A DNA stretch of 64,000 nucleotides, from positions 124,001-188,000 of the forward strand of contig NZ_SSXX01000004.1 of the NCBI RefSeq assembly GCF_009469615.1, given 5' to 3'. The notes under the pieces are model-generated. The model saw only the letters and a program-made list of their open reading frames with translations. It did not search any database and was not told where the DNA came from. This document shows, in pieces, positions 8,023 through 15,951 of the stretch; position 1 is the first letter of the stretch, and every line of letters begins with the position of its first letter. Source of the stretch: Dechloromonas sp. H13 (GTDB lineage Bacteria; Pseudomonadota; Gammaproteobacteria; Burkholderiales; Rhodocyclaceae). Both the position numbers and the translations under genes were made by a program.

Positions 8023-10088
8023 AGCTGGTCGAGCAGGGCGCGCAGCTTGGCCGGGCGGACCGGCAGCGGTAGCGGATAGACGCCTTCCGGCAGGCGGAAC
8101 TCGCGGGTGTCGCCGAGCGCGATGACCGGCATCGTCGCGGGCATCGCGCTGCGCACCGCGGCGGCCAGCGGGGCGAGGGTGACGACGATCAGGCGCCGCC
8201 GGCTGTCGGGCGGGTTGCCGCCGGGCGCCGGCGCGTGGCTGACGGCGTGGTTCCAGCCGCCGGCCAGCACCATGGCGGTCTGCAGGTCGCTGCCTTCGCC
8301 AATGAAATGGATCGCCGCCCGGCTTTCCGTTTCGCCGAGCAGGCTGAGTTCGGTGCGCGGGACGGCCGCCTTGATCAGCAGCCCGAAGGTGGTGCCGTGT
8401 CCGACTTTCGAGCGCAGGCGAATCTCGATGCCAAGGGCGCGCGCCAGGCGGTCGATGATCGAGAGGCCGAGGCCGAGGCCCTTGCCCTGCTCGCGGGCGG
8501 CGTTGCCGATCTGGTAGAACTCGGCAAAGATCGCCGCCTGGTGCTCGGGGGCGATGCCCGGGCCGTTGTCGCGCACCTCGATCAGCACGTTGCGGCCGCG
8601 GCGCCGGACGGCGACCAGGATGCGGCCGCCGTCCGGGGTGTAGCGCAGGGCGTTGGAGAGCAGGTTGGCGACCATGCGCTCGACCATCTGCGGGTCGGAC
8701 TCGGCCCACAGCCGGGTCGGCTGGAAAATCAGCGCCTGGTTGCGGTCGACCGCAGCACGCCGGAACGACGAGGCCAGGCGTTCGAGCATCGGGTTGAGCG
8801 AGAAGGCCTTGATGTCGGGCTGGATGCCGGCGACATCGAGGCGCGAGATGTCGAGCAGCGAGTCGAGCATCTCGCCGAGGGCGCCGGTCGAGCTGGAGAT
8901 CTGCCCGGACAGCCGCGACAGTTCGCCGAGATTGCCGCTGCGGACCTGGCGCTGGAGATCGGCGGCGAACAGCGCCAGGGCGTGCAGCGGCTGCCGCAGG
9001 TCGTGGCTGGCGGCAGCCAGGAAGCGGCTCTTGGCCCGGCTGGCCCGCTCGGCCTCGTCCTTCTGCGCCGACAGTTCGAGCGTCGCATCGCGTACCCGCT
9101 CCTCCAGCTTGTCGTGGCTGCTCGCCAGCTGGCCGGTCATTTCGTGCATTTCCCGCACCTGGCGCCGCACCAGCAGGCCGCCGACGAGCAGCACGAAGGT
9201 GACGAGGAAGGCGAGGGTGCCGAGTTGGTTGAGATGCGCCCGCCAGGCGCCCAGCAGGCTGGATTCGGGAATCACCGTCAGCACGCGCAGGTCGGCGAAG
9301 TCGGGCACCGGCGAGACGGAAACGATCAGGCCGTCCTGGCGGGTGCCGCCGCTTTCCGGCAGCCAGCCGCGCAATTTGCCGCCGTACAGCGCATCGACGG
9401 CCAGCGCGCCGAGCAGCGGCGACTGCTTGCTGAGGTCGGTCGGCCGGCAGGAGGCGACGATCTGCCCGCGGGCGTTGATGATGACCGACTCGAAATCGTC
9501 GGCCAGGCGGTTGGACCAGCAGAAATCCTGGAAATAGGCCGGCTCGATGGCGGCGAAGGAGGCGCCGGCGAAATTGCCCCGCCCGTCGTGGATGCGGCGC
9601 GCCAGCGCGTAGGTGTAGCGGCCGGAGTTGCGCCCGATGTAGGGGCCGTAGGTGGCGGCGGCGTCGCCCAGTTCGAGGGCGACGAAATACGGGCGGTCGC
9701 GCACGTTGATGCGCGGCGAGGGAAAGTAGGTCGAGATGAAGCGCTGCTCGCCGGCGCGGTCGAAGAGGATCAGGTCGCGCAGCTGCGGCAGGTTGCGCGA
9801 ATGGCGGGTGGCCAGGTATTCCCAGCCGCGGCTCGGCTGCCAGCTGTCCCACTCGGTGTGGTTCTCGGAGAGGTCGGTGGCGATTTCGCGCAGCAGGATG
9901 TTGACCGCCTCGAAGGTGCGCGCTGTGTGTTCGCCGAGCATCATCCCGAAATGCTGGACCCGCCGCTCGCCCTGCGCCATCTCGCGTTCGCGCGAGAGCA
10001 TCAGGTCGCTGATGAAGACGGCGACCACGGCCAGCGTGCCGGCCAGCGCGACGATCAGTGCCAGGAGGTCAGGGCGCCGGCGGATCAT
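7992..10088 (-). CDS. PDC-sensor hybrid-like histidine kinase with degenerate C-terminal receiver
   Basis: A 698-residue membrane sensor kinase. TM1 is at about residues 8-30; a periplasmic PDC/dCACHE-type domain (about 45-285) contains RDRPYF and GPYIGRNSGRYTY motifs typical of small-ligand sensors; TM2 is at about 288-308. HisKA carries His362 in LAAASHDLRQPLHAL. The ATPase domain has the N-box LLSNALRYTP (474-484), RDNGPGI (506-512) and GKGLGLGLSI (536-544). Residues about 585-690 resemble a receiver fold but lack a clear phospho-Asp. The start at 10088 overlaps the upstream small gene (ATGA). The LuxR regulator overlapping its 3' end is the likely partner. Confidence 0.88.
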   Translation of the reverse strand: MIRRRPDLLALIVALAGTLAVVAVFISDLMLSREREMAQGERRVQHFGMMLGEHTARTFEAVNILLREIATDLSENHTEWDSWQPSRGWEYLATRHSRNLPQLRDLILFDRAGEQRFISTYFPSPRINVRDRPYFVALELGDAAATYGPYIGRNSGRYTYALARRIHDGRGNFAGASFAAIEPAYFQDFCWSNRLADDFESVIINARGQIVASCRPTDLSKQSPLLGALAVDALYGGKLRGWLPESGGTRQDGLIVSVSPVPDFADLRVLTVIPESSLLGAWRAHLNQLGTLAFLVTFVLLVGGLLVRRQVREMHEMTGQLASSHDKLEERVRDATLELSAQKDEAERASRAKSRFLAAASHDLRQPLHALALFAADLQRQVRSGNLGELSRLSGQISSSTGALGEMLDSLLDISRLDVAGIQPDIKAFSLNPMLERLASSFRRAAVDRNQALIFQPTRLWAESDPQMVERMVANLLSNALRYTPDGGRILVAVRRRGRNVLIEVRDNGPGIAPEHQAAIFAEFYQIGNAAREQGKGLGLGLSIIDRLARALGIEIRLRSKVGHGTTFGLLIKAAVPRTELSLLGETESRAAIHFIGEGSDLQTAMVLAGGWNHAVSHAPAPGGNPPDSRRRLIVVTLAPLAAAVRSAMPATMPVIALGDTREFRLPEGVYPLPLPVRPAKLRALLDQLQKTLAKSMP

Positions 10089-10324
10089 CCGGGGAAGGGA
10101 TAGAGGAACCAGGCGAGCGGCATGCAGACGGCGTGCACGATGCGCCAGGGCCAGGGTTGGCGGGCCAGCGTGGCGAACGCGAAGGCGACGGCGCCGATGA
10201 CGAAGCTGGTTTCCCGCCACGGCATCGCCTGCGCCGTCCAGCCGAAATAGGGCCAGGCCAGCGAGAGCACGCAAATGACGGCGGCGCCTTGCAGGGCGAG
10301 TTGGCGTAGCGGGGTGTCGGGCAT
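10085..10324 (-). CDS. Small integral membrane protein
   Basis: A 79-residue protein with three hydrophobic stretches and many tryptophans, ending WFLYPFPG; I do not recognise the family. Its TGA overlaps the ATG of the histidine kinase gene (ATGA), implying translational coupling and perhaps a role with that sensor (inference). It begins 9 bp beyond the indolepyruvate oxidoreductase stop codon on the same strand, so the oxidoreductase, this protein and the kinase may form one transcript. Confidence 0.7.
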   Translation of the reverse strand: MPDTPLRQLALQGAAVICVLSLAWPYFGWTAQAMPWRETSFVIGAVAFAFATLARQPWPWRIVHAVCMPLAWFLYPFPG

Positions 10325-10333
10325 CCCGCGATT

Positions 10334-13300
10334 CTATGTCATCAACGCGCCTCGCGCGGCGTCGCGCGCAGCCATCGCCGCTTCTGCCGCGCGGGCGCGC
10401 AGCGGCCCGAAGCCGCGCACCGGCGCCGGCCAGGCGGCGAGCGCGCGGGCCGCGGCGGGGTCGGCGCCGGGGCTGGCGAGGATCAGGTCGAGGTCGGCCT
10501 CGTAGCTGGCGAGCAAGTTGCGGTCGACCGCCTTTTCGGCGCCGAAACGGAAGGGGTCGAGCCAGCCGCCGCGCAGGCGGCGCGCCTTGGCCAGCCATTT
10601 CAGGCCGTGCAGCAGCCAGGGACCGAATACGATCTTGCGCGGCCGGCCGTCCGGCCCCGGCCTGGTCAGGCCGGGCGGCGCCAGGTGGAAGCTCAGGCGC
10701 AGGTCGCCGTCGAAGGTGTCGGCGAGGCGCTGCAGGAAATCGGTCTCGGTGTACAGGCGGGCGACCTCGTATTCGTCCTTGGGCGCCAGCAGGCGGGCGT
10801 ACTGGGTGGCGACGGTGCGCGTCAGTTCGTCGTCGCCGCGCGCGTGGACGGCGGCGATGCGCAGGCGGTAGCGCTCGCCCAGCGCGGCGTCCTGGTAGGC
10901 GGCGAGGTGGGCGGCACGTTGGGCGACCAGTTCGCCCAGCGCCGGCTCGACGAAGGGCTGGCCGGCGAGCGGTCCGGCGATTTCGGCCACCTTTTGCGGG
11001 TCGACCGCAGCCCGCCGGCCCCACAGGAAAGCCTGGCGGTTGGCGGCGACGGCGGTACCGTTGAGTTCGATGGCCTGATCCAGCGCGCGGGCGGAGACCG
11101 GCACCAGCCCGAGTTGCCAGGCGTAGCCGAGGAGCAGCATGTTGCCGTAGAGGGCATCGCCCATCAGCCGGGTGGCGAGATGCTGGGCGTCGAGGAAGGC
11201 GACCCGGTCGCTGCCCAGCGTGTCGACGAGTTGCCGCTTCATGCCGGCGAGCGGGAAGTGCCAGTCGCGGTTGCGCGTGAAATCGGCGGTCGGCGATTCA
11301 CTGCAGCTGACCACCGCCCGCGTGCGCCCTTCAAGCATTTTGGACAGGGCTTCGGTGCCGGCGCTGACCACCAGGTCGCCGCCGAGCACGGCATGCGCCT
11401 CGCCGGTGGCGATGCGGGCGGCGTGGATATCTTCCGGCCGGTCGGCGATGCGCAGGTGCGAGAAGACAGCGCCAAATTTCTGCGCCAGCCCGGTCATGTC
11501 GAGGGTGGAAATGCCCTTGCCGTCGAGATGGGCGGCCATGCCGATCAGTGCGCCGAGGGTGATGACACCCATGCCGCCGACCCCGGTGATTAGCAGGTTG
11601 TAGGGCTGGGCGGTGGCGGGCAGCGCGGGGGCCGGCAAAATCGGCCAGTTTTCGGCGTCGACCGCAGCTGTTCCCTTTTTCAGCCGGCCGCCCTCGACGG
11701 TGACGAAGCTGGGGCAGAAGCCCTTGAGGCAGGAGAAGTCCTGGTTGCACGCCGACTGGTCGATCTGCCGCTTGGTGCCGAAGGCGGTTTCGACCGGCAC
11801 GACGGACAGGCAATTGGACTGCACCGAGCAGTCGCCGCAGCCTTCGCAGACGTCCTCGTTGATGAACACGCGGCGGTCGACGACCGGCATCCTGCCGCGC
11901 TTGCGGCGCCGCCGCGCCTCGGTGGCGCAGACCTGGTCGTAGATCAGCACCGAGGCGCCGGCGTAGGCGCGCAGTTCGCGCTGGATGGCGTCGAGCTCGT
12001 CGCGGTGGCGGACCGGCACGCCGGGGGCGAGATCGGTGATCTCGGCATACTTGGCCGGATCGTCGGTGACGACGACCATCTTCTCGACGCCCTCGGCCTC
12101 CAGCTGGCGCGTGATGCGGGCGACGCTGAGGATGCCGTCGACCGGCTGGCCGCCGGTCATCGCCACGGCGTCGTTGTAGAGGATCTTGTAGGTGATCGGC
12201 ACCTTGGCGGCGACGGCCTGGCGGATGGCGAGCAGCCCGGAGTGGAAGTAGGTGCCGTCGCCGAGGTTGGCGAAGATGTGCTTTTCTTCGGTGAACGGCG
12301 CCTGGCCGACCCACGGCACGCCCTCGCCGCCCATGTGGGTGTAGGTCGAGGTGGCGCGGTCCATCCACGTCACCATGTAGTGGCAGCCGATGCCGGCGAC
12401 GGCGCGCGAACCTTCGGGCACGCGGGTCGAGGTGTTGTGCGGGCAGCCCGAGCAGAAATGCGGCTTGCGCTCGGCCAGCACGACCGGCGTCTGCGCTGCC
12501 TGCTGCTTGGCGGCGATCAGCTTGAGGCGCGCCTCGATGGTCGGTGAGGTGAAGAAGCGCTCGATGCGTCCGGCGATGACGCGGGCGATGGTTGCCACCG
12601 GCAGCTCGCCGGTCGCCGGCAGCAGCCAGTTGCCTTCGGACCATTCGCCGATCTCGTCGAACTTGCCGATGACGCGCGGCCGCACGTCCTCGCGCCAGTT
12701 GTAAAGTTCTTCCTTGAGCTGGTATTCGAGCAATTGGCGTTTTTCCTCGACGACCAGGATTTCCTCCAGCCCTTCGGCGAAGTGGCGCACGCCCTCCGGT
12801 TCAAGCGGCCAGACCATGCCGACCTTGTAGAGGCGGATGCCGATCTTGGCGGCCAGCGCGTCGTCGATGCCCAGCTCGTCGAGCGCCTGGCGGACGTCGA
12901 GGTAGCTCTTGCCGGCGGTCAGGATGCCGAGCCGGGGATTCGGCGAGTCGATGATCACCCGGTTCAGCTTGTTGGCGCGGCAGTAGGCCAGCGCCGCGTA
13001 GAGCTTGTGGTTGAGCAGCCGGGCTTCCTGGAGCAGCGGCGGGTCGGGCCAGCGGATGTTGAGGCCGTCCGCCGGCAGCCTGAAATCGGTCGGCAGGACG
13101 ATGTCGACCGCAGCCGGGTCGACGCGCACCGAAGCCGAGGTTTCGACGGTGTCGGCGAGTGCCTTGAACGCCACCCAGCAGCCCGAATAGCGGCTCATCG
13201 CCCAGCCGTGCAGGCCGTAGTCGAGGTATTCCTGGACGTTGGCCGGGTAGAGCACCGGCATCAACACCGCCTTGAAGATGTGCTCGGTCTGGTGCGGCAG

Positions 13301-13780
13301 GGTCGACGACTTGGCCGCGTGGTCGTCGCCGGCGATGACCAGAACGCCGCCGTGCGGCGCCGTGCCGGCGGCGTTGGCGTGGCGGAAGACGTCGCCGCAG
13401 CGGTCCACGCCCGGCCCCTTGCCGTACCACATGGCGAACACCCCGTCGTATTTGGCGCCGGGAAACAGGCCGACCTGCTGGCTGCCCCAGACGGCGGTCG
13501 CCGCCATGTCCTCGTTGATGCCGGGCTGGAAGGTGACGTGGTGGTCGGCGAGGTGCTGCTTCGCCTTCCACAGCCCGAGGTCGAGGTTGCCGAGCGGGCT
13601 GCCGCGGTAGCCGGAAATGAAGCCGGCGGTGTTCAGCCCGGCGGCGAGATCGCTCTCGCGCTGCAGCATGGGCAGGCGGATCAACGCCTGGGTGCCGGTC
13701 AGGAAGACGCGGCCGGCGGTGGCGGTGTACTTGTCGTCCAGCGTCGCAGCGAGCGACGACGGCAAATCGGGCTTGCCCAT
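10334..13780 (-). CDS. Fused indolepyruvate ferredoxin oxidoreductase (IorA-IorB type)
   Basis: A 1148-residue single-chain 2-oxoacid:ferredoxin oxidoreductase that oxidatively decarboxylates aryl pyruvates to aryl-acyl-CoAs, reducing ferredoxin. Order: pyrimidine-binding domain with SGYRGSPLG; TPP-binding domain with CSGCPHNTSTR, GIGCHYM and GDGTYFHSG; a cysteine-rich Fe-S segment CEGCGDCSVQSNC plus CNQDFSCLKGFC; then an IorB/gamma-like domain beginning LLITGVGGMGVITLG. ATG 13780 is preferred because GGAG lies 7 nt upstream; the open frame extends into the G-rich region and repeat element, which is not coding. Phenylalanine/tryptophan degradation is the expected role in this lineage (inference). 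Four copies of the TGCGGTCGAC motif fall inside it. Confidence 0.92.
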   Translation of the reverse strand: MGKPDLPSSLAATLDDKYTATAGRVFLTGTQALIRLPMLQRESDLAAGLNTAGFISGYRGSPLGNLDLGLWKAKQHLADHHVTFQPGINEDMAATAVWGSQQVGLFPGAKYDGVFAMWYGKGPGVDRCGDVFRHANAAGTAPHGGVLVIAGDDHAAKSSTLPHQTEHIFKAVLMPVLYPANVQEYLDYGLHGWAMSRYSGCWVAFKALADTVETSASVRVDPAAVDIVLPTDFRLPADGLNIRWPDPPLLQEARLLNHKLYAALAYCRANKLNRVIIDSPNPRLGILTAGKSYLDVRQALDELGIDDALAAKIGIRLYKVGMVWPLEPEGVRHFAEGLEEILVVEEKRQLLEYQLKEELYNWREDVRPRVIGKFDEIGEWSEGNWLLPATGELPVATIARVIAGRIERFFTSPTIEARLKLIAAKQQAAQTPVVLAERKPHFCSGCPHNTSTRVPEGSRAVAGIGCHYMVTWMDRATSTYTHMGGEGVPWVGQAPFTEEKHIFANLGDGTYFHSGLLAIRQAVAAKVPITYKILYNDAVAMTGGQPVDGILSVARITRQLEAEGVEKMVVVTDDPAKYAEITDLAPGVPVRHRDELDAIQRELRAYAGASVLIYDQVCATEARRRRKRGRMPVVDRRVFINEDVCEGCGDCSVQSNCLSVVPVETAFGTKRQIDQSACNQDFSCLKGFCPSFVTVEGGRLKKGTAAVDAENWPILPAPALPATAQPYNLLITGVGGMGVITLGALIGMAAHLDGKGISTLDMTGLAQKFGAVFSHLRIADRPEDIHAARIATGEAHAVLGGDLVVSAGTEALSKMLEGRTRAVVSCSESPTADFTRNRDWHFPLAGMKRQLVDTLGSDRVAFLDAQHLATRLMGDALYGNMLLLGYAWQLGLVPVSARALDQAIELNGTAVAANRQAFLWGRRAAVDPQKVAEIAGPLAGQPFVEPALGELVAQRAAHLAAYQDAALGERYRLRIAAVHARGDDELTRTVATQYARLLAPKDEYEVARLYTETDFLQRLADTFDGDLRLSFHLAPPGLTRPGPDGRPRKIVFGPWLLHGLKWLAKARRLRGGWLDPFRFGAEKAVDRNLLASYEADLDLILASPGADPAAARALAAWPAPVRGFGPLRARAAEAAMAARDAARGALMT

Positions 13781-13871
13781 GGTTGTCTCCATTCGTACGG
13801 CCTTGTGGGCCGGTTGCTGTCTTCCCGCGCGCCGGGGGGTGGTGGTTGGCGGGATTGGAAATTGGAGTATC

Positions 13872-13923
13872 GGGGTGGGGGGATGGTTCTGGCAAGCGGG
13901 GGGCGAGGGGTGGTTTTGGGGGG
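13872..13923 (+). other. G-rich tract with G-quadruplex potential upstream of the oxidoreductase gene
   Basis: Five runs of four to six G on the + strand (13872-13875, 13877-13882, 13898-13903, 13907-13910, 13918-13923) are separated by loops of 1, 15, 3 and 7 nt. They lie about 90-145 bp upstream of the oxidoreductase start, in its likely 5' region; the G-rich strand is the template for that gene. The non-coding stretch 13781-14556 otherwise holds only the repeat element described separately. Confidence 0.5.
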
Positions 13924-13989
13924 CAGGTTTTCGCGTCTGACGCGGTGATGGTTGTTTGGCGCGCTGCATTCCGCCGTTGACCGGCGTCT

Positions 13990-14465
13990 TACTTTCTTCT
14001 TGGGTCGCCAAGAAGAAAGTAGCCAAAGAAAAGGCGACCCTGGGTCGGCGCCCGGCGTTGCCGAGTGTCCTGCGCTACTCGGGTTGTTGGGCGGCTGGCA
14101 AAACTCGCCTGCGGCTCGGACAACGCCAGCCGAAGGCCCCCAACAACCCTGCGTTGCTCGGCGCCTCCCAAGGGGCCCGGAAAACCACCGGTACACAATT
14201 GGTGTGCCGCATTTTTGGCTTTTTTGGATGGTCGACCGCAGTAGGCAGAGCGGTCGTGCCGCGACGCTCTTCCGGGTCCCCATGTGGAGCGCCGAGCAAC
14301 GCAGGCGGGCCGGGGGCAGTCGGCGAGGGCTGCCTGAGGGGCGCAGCCCCGAGTTCCGCAGCCGCCCGGCCCTTCGAGTAGCGCAGGGAACCCGGCGTAG
14401 CCGGGCGCAGAACCTGGGGTCGCCTTTTCTTTGGCTACTTTCTTTTGGCGAAGCAAAAGAAAGTA
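13990..14465. repeat. 476-bp element made of two head-to-head copies of a dispersed repeat
   Basis: Both ends carry a perfect terminal hairpin: 13990-14003 pairs with 14008-14021 (14 bp, loop GTCG), and 14436-14447 pairs with 14454-14465 (12 bp, loop GCGAAG). Arms 14013-14040 and 14417-14444 are perfect 28-bp inverted copies. Further inward, GCGCCCGGC, TGCGCTACTCG, GGGCGGCTG and TGCGTTGCTCGGCGC recur on opposite strands in the same order. The element is therefore two roughly 200-240 bp copies in opposite orientation. Open frames across it look like the spurious proteins often predicted from such repeats. No transposase is present. Confidence 0.8.
14231..14240 (-). repeat. TGCGGTCGAC motif at the centre of the inverted-repeat element
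   Basis: The motif sits on the minus strand in the short unique spacer between the two arms of the 13990-14465 repeat, outside any credible gene. Confidence 0.5.
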
Positions 14466-14556
14466 CGCCCGCCGGCAGGCGGAAAACAGCGCATCAAGAA
14501 CCCGCCCGCGCGTCAGGCGCAGAAACCAGCAACCCGGAAAAACGAAACCAGGGAAA

Positions 14557-15951
14557 TCACGGCAACACCTTCCCCGGATTCAGCAGATTCTGCGGATCGA
14601 GCGCGGTTTTGAGCATCCGCATGACGTCGACCGCCACAGCACCATGTTCGGCGATGAGGTACTTCCGCTTGCCGAGCCCGACGCCGTGCTCGCCGGTACA
14701 CGTCCCCTCCAGCGCGATGGCGCGCTCGACGACGCGCTCACTGATCCAGGCCGCTTCCGCCATGTCCTGCGGGTTGTCGCGGTCGACCAGGACGACAAGG
14801 TGGAAATTGCCGTCGCCGACGTGGCCGAACAGCGCGATCGGGATGTTTACCTTGGCGATGTCGGCCTGCGTTTCGGCGATGCATTCGGCGAGCCGCGAGA
14901 TCGGCACGCAGACGTCGGTCGGGAAGCAGCGGCCACCCGGCTTGAGTTGCAGGCAGGCGAAGTAGGCGTCGTGCCGCGCCTGCCACAGGCGGCTGCGGTC
15001 TTCCGGGCGCGTCGCCCACTGGAAATCGGCACCACCCAGTTCGCCGGCGATGGCCTGGACGGTTTCGGCCTGCTCGGCGACGCCGGCCGGGCTGCCGTGG
15101 AATTCGAAGAACAGCGTCGGCGCCTCGGCCAGCGTGGTCTTGCTGAACTTGTTGATGGCCGCCAGCGACAGCGCGTCGAGCAGTTCGATGCGCGCCACCG
15201 GCACGCCGAGCTGGATGGTCTGGATCACCGTCCGCACGGCGGCGTCGATGTCGGGGAAGGTGCACACCGCGGCCGAGATGGCCTCGGGGATCGGGTAGAG
15301 CTTCACCGTCAGCTCGGTCATGATGCCGAGCGTGCCTTCCGAGCCGACCAGCAGGCGGGTCAGGTCGTAGCCGGCCGACGACTTGCGGGCGCGGCCGCCG
15401 GTCTTCATGACGCGGCCGTCGGCGAGCACCGTGGTGGTGGCCAGCACGTTGTCTTTCATCGTCCCGTAGCGCACGGCGTTGGTGCCCGAGGCGCGGGTCG
15501 CCGCCATGCCGCCGAGCGTTGCGTCGGCGCCGGGGTCAATCGGGAAGAAGAGGCCGCTGCCCTTGAGCGCGTCGTTGAGCTGCTTGCGCGTGACGCCCGC
15601 CTCGACGACGGCGTCGCCGTCGTCGGCATGGATGGCGACGACGCGGTTCATCCCGGAAAGGTCGAGCGAGATGCCGCCGCCCGGCGCCAGCACGTGGCCC
15701 TCGACCGAACTGCCGACGCCGTAGGGGATGACCGGCACGCCGTGTTCGGCACACAGGCGGACGACCAGCGCGACTTCGGCGGTGCTTTCGGCGAGGACGA
15801 CGCCGTCGGGCGGCAGCGGGTCGTGGACCGATTCGTCGCGACCGTGCTGCAGGCGGATCGATTCGCCGCAGGAAAAGCGCGTGCCGAAGTGCTCGGCGAG
15901 GCGTTGCCGAAGGCTTTCCGGCAGGCGGCGGGAGGGTGACGGCTCAGCCAC
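14557..15951 (-). CDS. FAD-linked oxidase: D-lactate dehydrogenase (cytochrome)/glycolate oxidase GlcD type
   Basis: A 464-residue flavoenzyme of the FAD_binding_4/FAD-oxidase_C family that oxidises D-2-hydroxyacids (lactate, glycolate) and passes electrons to the respiratory chain. The FAD-binding half shows PYGVGSSVEGHVLAPGGG, FFPIDPGADATLGGMAATRASG and LLVGSEGTLGIMTELTVKLYP. The C-terminal half carries the metal/substrate motifs GHVGDGNFHL and CTGEHGVGLGKRKYL. The GTG start at 15951 overlaps the stop of the upstream gene (GTGGCTGA); the next in-frame ATG upstream is inside that gene, and no good Shine-Dalgarno is visible, so translation is probably coupled. Exact substrate is not determined. 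Confidence 0.88.
   Translation of the reverse strand: MAEPSPSRRLPESLRQRLAEHFGTRFSCGESIRLQHGRDESVHDPLPPDGVVLAESTAEVALVVRLCAEHGVPVIPYGVGSSVEGHVLAPGGGISLDLSGMNRVVAIHADDGDAVVEAGVTRKQLNDALKGSGLFFPIDPGADATLGGMAATRASGTNAVRYGTMKDNVLATTTVLADGRVMKTGGRARKSSAGYDLTRLLVGSEGTLGIMTELTVKLYPIPEAISAAVCTFPDIDAAVRTVIQTIQLGVPVARIELLDALSLAAINKFSKTTLAEAPTLFFEFHGSPAGVAEQAETVQAIAGELGGADFQWATRPEDRSRLWQARHDAYFACLQLKPGGRCFPTDVCVPISRLAECIAETQADIAKVNIPIALFGHVGDGNFHLVVLVDRDNPQDMAEAAWISERVVERAIALEGTCTGEHGVGLGKRKYLIAEHGAVAVDVMRMLKTALDPQNLLNPGKVLP

Noticed and set aside
8235..10103. A 622-codon frame opposite the histidine kinase
   Set aside because: The kinase motifs on the minus strand are clear and in order; the opposite frame has no recognisable domain.
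13952..15939. Long frames running from the 14 kb repeat into the FAD-oxidase region on the + strand
   Set aside because: They translate the dispersed repeat and the antisense of a clear flavoprotein; the N-terminal sequences are those typical of repeat-derived false ORFs.
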